A DNA stretch of 64,000 nucleotides, taken from the NCBI GenBank assembly GCA_023436495.1, contig JAEZIT010000086.1, positions 19,943 through 83,942 of the forward strand. The letters run 5' to 3'. Of the stretch, positions 41,969 through 51,101 are shown in pieces; the first letter of the stretch is position 1; every line of letters begins with the position of its first letter. Position numbers and translations under genes: made by a program. The DNA is from Acidobacteriota bacterium (GTDB lineage: Bacteria; Acidobacteriota; Blastocatellia; Pyrinomonadales; Pyrinomonadaceae). Under the pieces are notes generated by a model, which had not been told where the DNA came from, did not search any database, and saw only the letters and a list, made by a program, of their open reading frames with translations.

Positions 41969-42586
41969 ATGGCGACGATGAATTTGAATCGATACCGGCG
42001 CTTCGCGGTTTTACTATTGGCCGCGATGATGTTGGTTCCCGTGGCAATGGGTCAGTCCAAACCGAAAAAGCCGGAAATGCTTTCGAGGAGCGAATGGAAT
42101 GCAAAGCCGCCCGTCGGCGAAGGCAAAAAGCACAAGATCGCCTATATAACGATCCATCATACCGCGACCGTTCAGAAACCCGAGGTGCCGCTTTCGACTA
42201 AAATGCGCAACCTTCAGGCGTTTTCGCAACGCGACGATAAGCTGGACACAGGCAAGTTCAAACCGGCCTGGTTCGACATTCCCTACCATTACTATATTGC
42301 CGTCGACGGCCAGATCGCCGAAGGGCGCCCGATCAAGTATGCCGGCGATACCAATACCGAATACGATCCGACGGGCCACGCCCTTGTCGTTCTCGAAGGC
42401 AGTTTTAATAAGGATCAGCCGACGCCGGCGCAGATCGAATCAATGAAAAAGGTCGTATTGTGGCTCGCCCGAAAGTACCGCGTTCCTGCCGATAATATAA
42501 AAGGCCACAACGATTACGCGGTCACGGGATGCCCGGGTGAGAATCTGAAAAGACTTCTACCCGAACTTCGTCAAGCAGTAAAATAG
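41969..42586 (+). CDS. N-acetylmuramoyl-L-alanine amidase-like (PGRP/Amidase_2) protein
   Basis: The 205-residue secreted protein has a signal peptide (residues 1-29, ending PVAMGQ). The zinc-amidase core shows YITIHHTAT (first His ligand), YHYYIAVDGQIAEGRPIKYA and VPADNIKGHNDYAVTGCPGE (second His and the Cys ligand), as in bacterial PGRP-type amidases that cleave the MurNAc-L-Ala bond. It starts one base after the acyltransferase stop, so the two are co-transcribed and probably act on the same envelope material. Confidence 0.85.
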   Translation: MATMNLNRYRRFAVLLLAAMMLVPVAMGQSKPKKPEMLSRSEWNAKPPVGEGKKHKIAYITIHHTATVQKPEVPLSTKMRNLQAFSQRDDKLDTGKFKPAWFDIPYHYYIAVDGQIAEGRPIKYAGDTNTEYDPTGHALVVLEGSFNKDQPTPAQIESMKKVVLWLARKYRVPADNIKGHNDYAVTGCPGENLKRLLPELRQAVK

Positions 42587-42601
42587 CGGCCGCACACTCT
42601 A

Positions 42602-43594
42602 CTACAACCGCCCGAAGCCGCACCAGCTATTGCTGTTGTGCCAGACAATCTCGACATTCTCGGCCCGAGCTTCCTTCCACCATTCCTCGAATTCCTGTTT
42701 CGAAATATAGAATGCGGTCGGGGCGACCAGGTGGTCGAACACGATGTTGTGCTGTTCGCGCCAGCCGAACGAACCGAGATGATTTAGATAATCGTTATAG
42801 AACAAGTATTTGGCAACGGGCTTCGCCGCGACATTTGCCGGGCGATAGAGGAGTTTTGTGGTCAGAAAAAGGCTCAGCGTCGGCAGTTTTGAAAGCTGGT
42901 ACAGCATGGGCTGGCTGATCTTCGACGTAAAGCCTTCACGGATCGGGTTTACGTAGCGCGTGATCCATTCGTTGTTCTCGGCGCCGTAAACCCATGCTGA
43001 AATGTTTCCGCCCTTCTTCACCTTCGACGCAAGCGACAGGAACGCCTTCTTTGGATCGGGAGTGTGGTGAAGCACGCCGACGCTGAATGAGTAGTCGAAT
43101 GCCTTTTTCAGGGGCAGCTTAAAAATATCGCATTGAACGATGTGGGCATTCGGCAGGTCACGCGTCAGCGCAAACGCCGACTCCACGCCGTCGCCGAGGT
43201 CGATGCCGACGACCTCTTTCGCTCCCCATTCCGCGGCGAGTTTTGTGTGTCGTCCCTTGCCGCATCCGCCTTCGAGAACCACTTTGCCCTCGAAAAACTC
43301 TGGTTTGACGGGCTGCAGCCATCCGAGGAACTGGTCGTGATATTTCGTATCTTCCTGCGTGAAATGCGTCCATTGCCAGCCGAAATTCTCGGCTGTCTCG
43401 GCTTTATCGGATTCTATTTTCGCGAGATCGACAAAGCGCGGCACGCCGCGCACCACTTTATATTCCCGCGTGCATTTCTTGCAGGTCAGCACGCCATCGA
43501 TGATTTCCTTGCCTTCGTATTTGCTGACGTACGCCAACAGGATGTCTCCGCCGCACGACGGGCAGGCAAGCAGGTCTAAAAGCTTTTCTTTCAT
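42602..43594 (-). CDS. SAM-dependent methyltransferase with Trm112-like zinc ribbon
   Basis: The 330-residue product starts MKEKLLDLLACPSCGGDILL. I preferred this ATG over one 5 codons upstream because the Trm112-like zinc ribbon (two CxxC pairs: CPSC and CKKC) begins right here. The methyltransferase domain follows (GGCGKGRHTKLAAEWGAKEV, VGVLHHTPDPKKAFLSLASK) and the C-terminal third is helical and family-specific. Such fusions often modify lipids, sugars or small metabolites. Substrate unknown. It is convergent with the amidase gene. Confidence 0.82.
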   Translation of the reverse strand: MKEKLLDLLACPSCGGDILLAYVSKYEGKEIIDGVLTCKKCTREYKVVRGVPRFVDLAKIESDKAETAENFGWQWTHFTQEDTKYHDQFLGWLQPVKPEFFEGKVVLEGGCGKGRHTKLAAEWGAKEVVGIDLGDGVESAFALTRDLPNAHIVQCDIFKLPLKKAFDYSFSVGVLHHTPDPKKAFLSLASKVKKGGNISAWVYGAENNEWITRYVNPIREGFTSKISQPMLYQLSKLPTLSLFLTTKLLYRPANVAAKPVAKYLFYNDYLNHLGSFGWREQHNIVFDHLVAPTAFYISKQEFEEWWKEARAENVEIVWHNSNSWCGFGRL

Positions 43595-43651
43595 AAAAAT
43601 CAGCCACAAATTGCACGAACAACACTGATCAAAACACTGCTCTAGAGCGTG

Positions 43652-44131
43652 TTATTGGTGTAATGCGTGACCAATAGTTTCTCTAAATTTCTCGAACTCT
43701 GCATACGGGAACGGCTGGCGCCAATTGAATTCGAATTCGTCGGTGTCGCGATCGGCGTAAAGCTGGTCGAATGTGACCGCAAACGCAGCAGTAACGTCTC
43801 GTACGTTTCCCTTGTGCGAAAAAACGAGTTCGCGCTCGGCGGAATCGCGTTCTTCGGTCGGATATTGATAGATCTCGATCAGCAGGTCGTCGCCGTTCCG
43901 CAAAAAATGAAAATCGAATTCCTCGGGGTCGCGGTTCCACTTGAGCAGAAATTCTTGCTGGGCTGAATTTCCGTCATACAACGCCGTCAGCACGCGCATC
44001 AGATCGGGCAAAGCCGTCTCGTGTGGGGCGTGCGCGGTCGTCGTATGAAATTCGTTCACACCGTCGTCAAATCCGATGGACATCCAGCCGCACTGAGGCG
44101 AATTGAAACTTACTTCAAGCTTTCCCGGCAT
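43652..44131 (-). CDS. Conserved-looking soluble protein of unknown function
   Basis: The 159-residue product starts MPGKLEVSFNSPQCGWMSIG. It is acidic and rich in Phe and Tyr, with a strand-helix pattern (LLIEIYQYPTEERDSAEREL and FDQLYADRDTDEFEFNWRQP). No membrane helix, signal or motif. It may be an immunity-like or DUF-type protein; there is no toxin beside it. It stands alone between the methyltransferase and thyA. Confidence 0.45.
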   Translation of the reverse strand: MPGKLEVSFNSPQCGWMSIGFDDGVNEFHTTTAHAPHETALPDLMRVLTALYDGNSAQQEFLLKWNRDPEEFDFHFLRNGDDLLIEIYQYPTEERDSAERELVFSHKGNVRDVTAAFAVTFDQLYADRDTDEFEFNWRQPFPYAEFEKFRETIGHALHQ

Positions 44132-44208
44132 AAGAGAATTATGGTAACTTCAACTTACGTTTTCCTCAAACACAGAAGCCGGCAAACGGCGAAAATAGCG
44201 CACCTGTA

Positions 44209-45054
44209 ATGAAGCAATACCACGACCTGTTACGCCATATTCTGGATTACGGCACACGCCACGAAGACCGCACCGGTGTGGGAACAATATCGGTTTTCGG
44301 CTATCAGACTCGATATGACCTTCGGGCCGCGTTCCCTATCGTAACGACCAAACGCGTACCGTTTCGGTGGGTTGCCGAAGAGCTTTTCTGGTTTCTCAGC
44401 GGCAACACTGACGAGAAGGACCTGCGGGCACGCGGCGTCGATATCTGGCAGGAGTGGGCAACGCCCGAACAGACCGCGCGGTTCGGACGCGATGAAGGCG
44501 ACCTCGGCCCGGTTTACGGATATTTATGGCGTTCGTTCGGCGGCGAATATCCGCAAATGAATGGTATTGACCAGATCGCAAGGCTAATAAAAGAGATCGA
44601 AACAAACCCGAATTCCCGCCGTCTGATCGTTACGGGCTGGAATCCCGAAACTTGCGACGACGTTGCCCTGCCGCCGTGTCATACGCTGTTTCAGTTCAAG
44701 ATCGAGAACGGCAAAACGCTGCATTGCCAGCTATATCAGCGATCGGCGGACGCTTTCCTCGGTGTGCCGTTCAATATCAGCAGCTACGCTCTGCTTACCC
44801 ACTTAGTCGCACACGTGTGCGGGCTCGAGGCCGGCGATTTCATTCATACGTTCGGCGACCTTCATATTTATTCAAATCACTTGGAACAAGTCGATGAGCT
44901 CCTGGCCCGCGAACCGCTGGACCTGCCGCGACTGGAATTCTCCGGCGCCGACAACCTGAAAGGCCTCGAAGGGCTTCTCAATTTCAAATACGAGAACTTG
45001 AGTCTCGTCGGGTATCAGTCGCATGGAAAGATCGCGGCGCCGGTCGCCGTTTGA
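44209..45054 (+). CDS. thyA: Thymidylate synthase (ThyA type)
   Basis: The 281-residue enzyme methylates dUMP to dTMP using methylenetetrahydrofolate. The active-site Cys157 is in ALPPCHTLFQF, phosphate-binding Arg21 in RHEDRTGVGT, and the folate/dUMP loop in YQRSADAFLGVPFNISSYAL. The closing IAAPVAV is the conserved C-terminal flap. Length is normal (264-281). There is no dihydrofolate reductase gene beside it. It is convergent with the OmpA-like gene, which ends 4 bases after its stop. Confidence 0.97.
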   Translation: MKQYHDLLRHILDYGTRHEDRTGVGTISVFGYQTRYDLRAAFPIVTTKRVPFRWVAEELFWFLSGNTDEKDLRARGVDIWQEWATPEQTARFGRDEGDLGPVYGYLWRSFGGEYPQMNGIDQIARLIKEIETNPNSRRLIVTGWNPETCDDVALPPCHTLFQFKIENGKTLHCQLYQRSADAFLGVPFNISSYALLTHLVAHVCGLEAGDFIHTFGDLHIYSNHLEQVDELLAREPLDLPRLEFSGADNLKGLEGLLNFKYENLSLVGYQSHGKIAAPVAV

Positions 45055-45058
45055 TCTC

Positions 45059-46315
45059 TTATTTCTTCACGATCGAATACTCAATACGCCGGTTGAAGAA
45101 CTTGCCCTGTTCCGTCGAGTTCTCCGTTTTTGGTTTCGACGCGCCGTAGCCTGCGGTCTGCAATGCTTCGGACCGTACGCCGAATCCCACAAGCTTTTCC
45201 TTCACAGCATTTGCGCGATTCTGCGACAGCGTCTGGTTCGATGCGTCGCTGCCGACGTTATCGGTATGGCCGCCGACCTCGAGCACGACCCCGGGCGGCA
45301 GCTTCTTGATGAATCCCGCGCCTTTCTGCAGTGCGGCCAGGCGCACAGGCGGTACGGCAAAGCTTCCGCTGTCGAAATTGATGATAAGGATATTCAAGGC
45401 CTTGACTAGGTCTTCGGGCGTGAACGGATCGGACAAGGCGTCAAGCGCGGAATTGTAGCAGCGTTCGGCCTTGTCGAATTCGCCCAATTTTATATTGGAG
45501 CAGTCCTCGCCGGGCTTTACGGCGACCGCCGTGCATCGCGCGATGATCGGTTCGGGATTAACGCCGTCTTTTCCAACAACGCGCCGCGATTCGCACGTAA
45601 AATTAGGATGGACGATCGAAACTTCGCGCTCGCCGGCCTTTAAGTTCAGAAGACGGATCGATCCGTCCTCGCTGGTTACACCGAGCGATTGCCCATCGAC
45701 GCGGACCTCGCTTCCCGGAGGCGCTCCCTTTACGGTCGCCTCAAAACCGGAATCGCGGAGTATAAAAAAGTAAACTAAAGCCAGAACCGCGACGGCAAAT
45801 AAAAACATTATCGAGAGTGCGCCACAGCCCCAAACCCAGGTCGGTATACCGCCCTTGGCCTTTTGTTCCTCCTGCTCCTTGGCCGCTTGTTCGGCAGGCG
45901 TCGGCGGCAGATTTTGATACTTCTCCCGTTCGGCCTCGGGCAGCCGGAAATACGGCGTCGTCTTGTCGTATGTCTCGCCGGGCCGGCCGCCGAAATCCTC
46001 CGGCCGCGAACCCAGATCCGCCGGCGATACATCGATCCGGGGTTCGGTCATTCCCCATTCCGGCGTCGAAGGTTTTTGCGCACCCGGGAAAAACGTTTTG
46101 TCGAAATCGTGCCCGCCGCCGCTGCCGCCGGTATCGATCGGCTTAATGTTAGCGATGGTCTTGCCCCATTCGTCCGCCTGCGGCTGTTTCGGAAAATTGT
46201 AATTCGTCTTGTCCCAATCCACGGGCGCATCATCCTGTTGCGGGATGTTTATGTTCGGCGTGGTCTTTGAGAAATCGTCCGGCGGAGGCGACGGATGTTT
46301 TTTCGAATCGCTCAC
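45059..46315 (-). CDS. OmpA-family protein with PEGA domain and repeated Thr motifs
   Basis: The 418-residue protein has a long N-terminal cytoplasmic-looking segment (residues 1-150) with six short [F/W/Y]-x-[K/M]-T motifs: DFSKTTP, DWDKTNY, EWGKTIA, DFDKTFF, EWGMTEP, TYDKTTP. A single membrane helix (about residues 160-190) follows, then a PEGA domain (GAPPGSEVRVDGQSLGVTSE) and a C-terminal OmpA-like domain (LEVGGHTDNVGSDASNQTLS, ending NRRIEYSIVKK) that should bind peptidoglycan. It is therefore an inner-membrane anchor with a cytoplasmic tail, unlike ordinary OmpA. The Thr motifs could be phosphorylation or FHA-binding sites. Confidence 0.8.
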   Translation of the reverse strand: MSDSKKHPSPPPDDFSKTTPNINIPQQDDAPVDWDKTNYNFPKQPQADEWGKTIANIKPIDTGGSGGGHDFDKTFFPGAQKPSTPEWGMTEPRIDVSPADLGSRPEDFGGRPGETYDKTTPYFRLPEAEREKYQNLPPTPAEQAAKEQEEQKAKGGIPTWVWGCGALSIMFLFAVAVLALVYFFILRDSGFEATVKGAPPGSEVRVDGQSLGVTSEDGSIRLLNLKAGEREVSIVHPNFTCESRRVVGKDGVNPEPIIARCTAVAVKPGEDCSNIKLGEFDKAERCYNSALDALSDPFTPEDLVKALNILIINFDSGSFAVPPVRLAALQKGAGFIKKLPPGVVLEVGGHTDNVGSDASNQTLSQNRANAVKEKLVGFGVRSEALQTAGYGASKPKTENSTEQGKFFNRRIEYSIVKK

Positions 46316-46463
46316 AGATAAAGGCTCCTTAAAGATCGGTCGGGGGCGTTACGGCCGCAGAAAAACGAGTTTATCACAGAACGGCGCCGGCGCTGATATC
46401 ACAGACATTGCGGTTTGCGGAAACACTACTGAAAAGACGTGAAATGATCGAAAAATTGCAGGC

Positions 46464-47393
46464 CTATTGTATGTTAGGCGGTTGTGCGGTTTTAGTACGG
46501 ACCGTAATGCCTTGGCCGGCCGTCAAAAACACTCGGCGGGCGTCGTAAGTTGATGTGTTTACAGGAAGGTAAGACAGCAGATACCGATTTTTGCGAAGTT
46601 CGTCACATATGAATTTGGCGGCTTCCTGCGCCTCTTCGAACGGGAAAGCCTTTCCGCCGGTCTCTTCGGTCAGGCGGCTGATCACCTGCGAAGCCTTCGG
46701 CTGGTCACGACGATACGCTCCGCCGGTCCGGTCCGGAACCTGCAGCGCGTAGACTGTGATGTCGTCCGTTTGAAGTGTCGAAAGGATCTTGTCGAACGAG
46801 GTCTTGCTTCCGCGGTCGAGTCCGTCGCCGATCACGACCACGGCTGTCTTGCTGCTGCCGGGCTTTAGCGGCATTACTACTTCGCGAACCGTGTCCCCGA
46901 GGGCGTCAAATAGATATGGGTTGTCCTTCTTCCTGAATGTCGCGAGCGAGGCCTCCAATTTCTTGGCGTCGTCGGTCCATTCCTGAATTATCTCGGCCTT
47001 TGTGTCGTATGCCAGTACAAAAAGCTGGTCGCCGTCGAATATCTCGTAGGCGAATTCCATCACGGCCTGTTTTAGGGTATCCACGGCGATGGGGAGCGTC
47101 TGGGAATTGTCAACGAGAATGATAATGCGCGAAGGCGACGGATCGAATGTGAAATTCTTGATCTTTTGTTCGACCGCGTTTTCGTAAAGATACAGGTCCG
47201 TGATATTGATCGGGTCCTGCTTGCTGTCAGTTCGTGTAGCAACGACGTTTAGCACTGTGCCTTCCAGTTCGCTGCCGCGCGAGCTGTGCCGCGACTGCGC
47301 AACAGCCATTGAGGCTAACAGAGCTATCGCAGCGAGCGGATAGATCGATCGACTTAAAAATGATCCGGACTCAGTCCTTCGTTGAACCTGCAT
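46464..47393 (-). CDS. VWFA-domain protein (acidobacterial VWFA-related family)
   Basis: The 309-residue product begins MQVQRRTESGSFLSRSIYPL with a signal-anchor helix (residues 15-33). The von Willebrand A domain shows the metal-site motif in IIILVDNSQTLP (D-x-S-x-S variant), a downstream Asp in VVVIGDGLD, and YALQVPDRTGG. The closing GGKAFPFEEAQEAAKFICDE with RYLLSYLP matches the VWFA-related family typical of Acidobacteriota. An in-frame start at 47438 is possible but overlaps the FmdB gene by 68 bases. Function is protein binding; the partner is unknown. Confidence 0.8.
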   Translation of the reverse strand: MQVQRRTESGSFLSRSIYPLAAIALLASMAVAQSRHSSRGSELEGTVLNVVATRTDSKQDPINITDLYLYENAVEQKIKNFTFDPSPSRIIILVDNSQTLPIAVDTLKQAVMEFAYEIFDGDQLFVLAYDTKAEIIQEWTDDAKKLEASLATFRKKDNPYLFDALGDTVREVVMPLKPGSSKTAVVVIGDGLDRGSKTSFDKILSTLQTDDITVYALQVPDRTGGAYRRDQPKASQVISRLTEETGGKAFPFEEAQEAAKFICDELRKNRYLLSYLPVNTSTYDARRVFLTAGQGITVRTKTAQPPNIQ

Positions 47394-47673
47394 CGGTTTT
47401 AGTGGTCGAAGCTTCACTCTTTGTGTTTGATGCACCATCTGCCTTTCCGGTTGATTCCGCTGCCGGGGATTTTTCAGCCTTTTCGGTTCCCTTTTTCCCG
47501 GAATAGTCCGTCACGTACCAACCGGCACCCTTGAATTGAAAGCCGGAAAGCGACCACTGCTTCTCCAGGCGCCCATGACATTTTTCGCACGTCGTCAGCG
47601 GTTCGTCGGAAACACTCTGGCGTTTTTCGATGTGAAGCCCACACTGCAGGCACTTGTACTCGTATATTGGCAT
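47371..47673 (-). CDS. FmdB-type zinc-ribbon protein
   Basis: The 100-residue product starts MPIYEYKCLQCGLHIEKRQS. It has a zinc ribbon with two CxxC pairs (CLQC and CEKC), followed by the conserved FQFKGAGWYVTDYSGKK of FmdB-family regulators. The Ser/Thr/Ala-rich tail is low-complexity. Regulatory role is presumed by family name only. It overlaps the VWFA gene and precedes it on the same strand. Confidence 0.85.
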   Translation of the reverse strand: MPIYEYKCLQCGLHIEKRQSVSDEPLTTCEKCHGRLEKQWSLSGFQFKGAGWYVTDYSGKKGTEKAEKSPAAESTGKADGASNTKSEASTTKTDAGSTKD

Positions 47674-47810
47674 AGCTATTGCTGTTCAATAAAATTACCA
47701 AATTTACCCGAAAGGGTCTTAATTATTATATCCAAAAGCATCCAAAATCGGGATGCCGGCGAATTAGATGTTGTGGAAAAATTTTTAATTGGGAAGGACG
47801 AACAAATTGT

Positions 47811-48410
47811 ATGAAGCTTATTAAGATCGCAGTACCGGTCGCAGCTATCATGGTTCTATGGTTTTTTGCCCGGCCCGGCCATGCCGAAGCGCAGGACAAA
47901 AGCACTCTGAAGACCGTAAGCTCCGTGGACCTCGATCGTTATCAGGGGAAATGGTACGAGATCGCGAAGTACCCGAACAAATTTCAGAAGAAGTGCGTCG
48001 GGAACACTAGTGCCGAGTACAAGAAGAAGCCCGATGGCAAGATCGAGGTCCTTAACAAATGCGTGACGAGCGACGGACAGGTCGATGAGGCGAAAGGCGA
48101 GGCAAAGGTTGTGGACAGATCGACCAACGCGAAACTAAAGGTGCGCTTCGCGCCTGCGTTCATTTCATTCATACCAGCCGTGTGGGGCGATTACTGGATA
48201 ATCGACCTTGATCCCGATTATCGCTGGGCCGTGATCGGAGACCCGAATCGCGAGTATTTCTGGATCCTCGGGCGCGAGCCGGCGATGGACGACGCCACAT
48301 ATCAGGGCATACTCCGGCGGGCCGAAAGTGTCGGATTCAACCCCGCAAAGGTGGAAAAAACGCCGCAAAAGGTCGAACCTCTCAAGGGCGCGGTTATTGA
48401 GCGATCATAG
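47811..48410 (+). CDS. Lipocalin (Blc/apolipoprotein D-like)
   Basis: The 199-residue product starts MKLIKIAVPVAAIMVLWFFA behind GGAAGGA; the signal peptide ends near residue 24 (HAEAQ). The lipocalin signature GxWYEIAKYPN occurs in DRYQGKWYEIAKYPNKFQKK, and WIIDLDPDYRWAVIGDPNRE with YFWILGREPAM marks the second and third conserved regions. The barrel binds hydrophobic ligands; bacterial Blc stores or carries lysophospholipids. No lipobox Cys is visible, so it is probably periplasmic. Confidence 0.92.
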   Translation: MKLIKIAVPVAAIMVLWFFARPGHAEAQDKSTLKTVSSVDLDRYQGKWYEIAKYPNKFQKKCVGNTSAEYKKKPDGKIEVLNKCVTSDGQVDEAKGEAKVVDRSTNAKLKVRFAPAFISFIPAVWGDYWIIDLDPDYRWAVIGDPNREYFWILGREPAMDDATYQGILRRAESVGFNPAKVEKTPQKVEPLKGAVIERS

Positions 48411-48488
48411 GCGAGCCGAAACGAATTGCGGCCGCGGGGCTAAATAGCTCCGCGGCCCGCTGTAAGCCTTTTCGAAACTGCACAGCAG

Positions 48489-49502
48489 TTACCAGTTCAT
48501 CGCGGTTTCTATTACTACATCGGATTCACGTTCGGCCAGAAACCTTTCCGCATCGATGGCTGCCATACAGCCGGTGCCGGCCGCGGTGACTGCCTGGCGA
48601 TAGTAGGCGTCCTGAGCGTCGCCGCAAGCGAATACGCCGGGAATATTCGTTCTCATCGTCCGGCCTTCGGTTTTGAGATAGCCGACGTCGTCCATATCGA
48701 GGACATCCTTGAAAAGATCCGTATTGGGCTTATGGCCGATAGCGATAAAGACGCCTTGGGTCGGCAGCGTGCTCTCTTCTTTTGTCTCGTTGTTATAGAG
48801 GCGGACGCCGTCAACGCCTGATTCCTTGGTGCCGGTGATCTCTTTGACCTCCGTGTTCCAAAGGACCTTGATCTTCTCATGTGCAAGGACGCGGTCCTGC
48901 ATTATCTTCGAAGCGCGAAATTCGCTGCGGCGGTGGACCAGCGTTACGCTCGATGCAAATTTGGTAAGGAACAAGGCCTCTTCCATCGCGGTATCGCCGC
49001 CGCCAACGACCACGATCGGCCGTTCGCGGAAAAAGAACCCGTCGCACGTCGCACATGCCGACACGCCGTTACCGCCGAGCCCGACGGGCGCCGGCTGCTC
49101 GCCAGGGATGCCAAGCCATTTCGCGGATGCCCCGGTGGCGATTATCAGCGTGTGGGCCTTGATCACGGTCGAGATCTCTTCGCTGTCCTGGCTCTCTTTT
49201 CCATAGAGTGTGAATGGCCGCTGCGACAGGTCCACACGGTCGATCCAGGTATTAATGATCTCGGCCCCGAACCGCAGAGCCTGCTCGCGAAATTCGTCCA
49301 TGAGTATCGGGCCCATGATCCCGGATTTGAACCCCGGATAATTTTCGACGTCGGTCGTGATCGTCAATTGGCCTCCGGGCTGCGGCCCGTCGATGACAAG
49401 GGGTTCGAGCTGTGCTCGGCCGGTATATATAGCGGCAGTCAGGCCGGCGGGGCCGGACCCGAGAATGACGACTTTTCGTTCGATCTGCTGTGTTTCAGGC
49501 AT
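48489..49502 (-). CDS. trxB: Thioredoxin-disulfide reductase
   Basis: The 337-residue flavoenzyme reduces thioredoxin with NADPH. Visible features: FAD-binding GSGPAGLTAAIYTGRA, NADPH-binding GGGDTAMEEALFLTK and the redox pair Cys150-Ala-Thr-Cys153 (SACATCDGFFF). The ending GCMAAIDAERFL is normal. I chose ATG 49502 (MPETQQIERK); an in-frame upstream start would add 17 residues with no homology. A thioredoxin gene lies at 56.0-56.5 kb. Confidence 0.95.
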   Translation of the reverse strand: MPETQQIERKVVILGSGPAGLTAAIYTGRAQLEPLVIDGPQPGGQLTITTDVENYPGFKSGIMGPILMDEFREQALRFGAEIINTWIDRVDLSQRPFTLYGKESQDSEEISTVIKAHTLIIATGASAKWLGIPGEQPAPVGLGGNGVSACATCDGFFFRERPIVVVGGGDTAMEEALFLTKFASSVTLVHRRSEFRASKIMQDRVLAHEKIKVLWNTEVKEITGTKESGVDGVRLYNNETKEESTLPTQGVFIAIGHKPNTDLFKDVLDMDDVGYLKTEGRTMRTNIPGVFACGDAQDAYYRQAVTAAGTGCMAAIDAERFLAERESDVVIETAMNW

Positions 49503-49721
49503 ATGTGATAAAGCTTTTATAGCGGTGCAAAAGGTTGTTATTATAGGTATCAATATAGTATAACTAGCGTCTTGACCGTTAGTCTAATTTGCACGCCGGC
49601 GGACCGAGCCTCACACTCGTCACGATATCATCAGCAAGCCGGCGCAGAGGTTACAATTATACCGGCTGTCGTGTTAAACTTTTTGAAGTTTCGTTGAACC
49701 CGGTCTTGTTAAAAGCATATA

Positions 49722-50099
49722 ATGTCAGGCACGATGAAGCCTCAATTCGAGGAGAAGCGTTTTGCGTTAAGGATGGCACTGCGGCTGCCGATCGTCGTTT
49801 CCGGACGGTCGGATGACGGCGCGGCCTGGAGCGAGCCTACCGAAACGGATGACATCTCGACACTTGGGGCACTGTTCCAACTTAATCAAAAGATCCAGCC
49901 CGGCGACAGCCTGTACATCAGGTCGCACCGGCCGGACGGAGTGCCGGTCGAGGTCAAGGCGAAGGTCGTTCGCGTTATGGCTGCTAATTACGGCACGTCG
50001 CGCGTCGGTGTTTCGATAGTCGAATCGAAGGACAATTGGCTGAGGTTGTTCGTCGCGTGGATCGCCGATGACAACGTCGTCGAGGGTATAGAGGAATAG
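49722..50099 (+). CDS. PilZ-domain protein
   Basis: The 125-residue product starts MSGTMKPQFEEKRFALRMAL. The pattern EKRFALRMALRLPIVVSGRS, followed by TDDISTLGALFQLNQKIQPG, resembles PilZ domains, whose R-x3-R and D/N-x-S-x-x-G motifs bind cyclic di-GMP. Here the motifs are only partly kept (RFALR, DISTLG), so c-di-GMP binding is uncertain. It is single-domain and probably cytoplasmic. It precedes an enoyl-CoA hydratase gene. Confidence 0.65.
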   Translation: MSGTMKPQFEEKRFALRMALRLPIVVSGRSDDGAAWSEPTETDDISTLGALFQLNQKIQPGDSLYIRSHRPDGVPVEVKAKVVRVMAANYGTSRVGVSIVESKDNWLRLFVAWIADDNVVEGIEE

Positions 50100-50155
50100 G
50101 GATCGGGATGATCGATATCAACGGCGACAGGCTTTGATGCCTGTCGTAAATTTTT

Positions 50156-50941
50156 ATGGCCAACTACGAATCAATAACAGTCGAAAAGCGCGACAACGGT
50201 GTCGCGGTATTGACGATCAACCGTCCGGACAAGCTGAACGCCCTTAACTCCAATGTTCACAGCGAAGGCGTCGCGGCGCTGGACGAGCTTCGCCGGGACG
50301 ATTCGGTCCGCGTGCTGGTGATAACCGGTGCGGGCGAGAAATCGTTTATCGCCGGCGCAGACATCAGCGAATTTGCCGACAAATCGCCGGTCGAGCAACG
50401 CGACCTGTTTCATGAAAAGACCTTTTTCAATTCGATCGATACATTTCCGAAGCCTGTAATTGCGATGATCAACGGGTTCTGCCTCGGCGGCGGGAACGAG
50501 CTGGCGTTGGCTTGCGATGTTCGGGTTTGCAGCGAGAACGCCAAATTTTCTCAGCCGGAGATCAACCTCGGGATCATGCCGGGCGGCGGCGGAACGCAGC
50601 GCCTTACGCATCTGATCGGCGAGGGCCGCGCGATGGAGATGATCCTGATGGGCGATATGATCGATGCGGAAACGGCATTAAGGTTCGGGTTGGTCAACCG
50701 CGTATTTCCGGCGACGGAGCTTGCGGAAAGGACGATGGAGCTTGCCGGCAAGATCGCTGAGAAAGCTCCCGTTGCGCTTCAGTTATGTAAAGAGGCAGTA
50801 AAATTCGCGTCGCGATCGAACCTGGACGAGGGCCTGCGGCGCGAGGTCGACCTCTTCGCCATTTGCTTTTCGACCGAGGACAAGACCGAGGGCGTCACGG
50901 CGTTCCTGGAAAAACGAAAGCCCGTATTCAAGGGGAAATAG
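50156..50941 (+). CDS. Enoyl-CoA hydratase/isomerase family protein
   Basis: The 261-residue crotonase-fold enzyme shows GAGEKSFIAGADISEFA (CoA and oxyanion-hole loop), the second oxyanion motif CLGGGNELALACDVR and the catalytic Glu region INLGIMPGGGGTQRL, where the two family acids are expected. It hydrates trans-2-enoyl-CoA to 3-hydroxyacyl-CoA in fatty-acid or amino-acid breakdown. No other beta-oxidation gene is beside it. The closing TEGVTAFLEKRKPVFKG is typical. Confidence 0.92.
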   Translation: MANYESITVEKRDNGVAVLTINRPDKLNALNSNVHSEGVAALDELRRDDSVRVLVITGAGEKSFIAGADISEFADKSPVEQRDLFHEKTFFNSIDTFPKPVIAMINGFCLGGGNELALACDVRVCSENAKFSQPEINLGIMPGGGGTQRLTHLIGEGRAMEMILMGDMIDAETALRFGLVNRVFPATELAERTMELAGKIAEKAPVALQLCKEAVKFASRSNLDEGLRREVDLFAICFSTEDKTEGVTAFLEKRKPVFKGK

Positions 50942-50954
50942 CCCGCCAGCGCGC

Positions 50955-50983
50955 TTGACGGTGCCTGTTTTATTCGCTAAATT
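50955..50983 (+). promoter_or_regulatory. Promoter of tRNA-Ala
   Basis: TTGACG (50955-50960) and TAAATT (50978-50983) with 17 bases between, ending 33 bases before the tRNA. Confidence 0.6.
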
Positions 50984-51016
50984 CGATGTTTGCCCTTTCG
51001 GGGCGGCCGATATAAC

Positions 51017-51092
51017 GGGGACGTAGCTCAGCTGGGAGAGCGCATGAATGGCATTCATGAGGTCAGGGGTTCGATCCCCCTCGTCTCCACCA
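51017..51092 (+). tRNA. tRNA-Ala (anticodon GGC)
   Basis: A 76-base tRNA. Acceptor arms GGGGACG and CGTCTCC pair with one G-T; the encoded CCA is at 51090-51092. The anticodon stem CATGA/TCATG encloses loop ATGGCAT with GGC at 51050-51052. The D arm (AGCTCAGCTGGGAGAGC) and T arm (GGGGTTCGATCCCC) are canonical. Confidence 0.96.
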
Positions 51093-51101
51093 AATCTTTA
51101 G

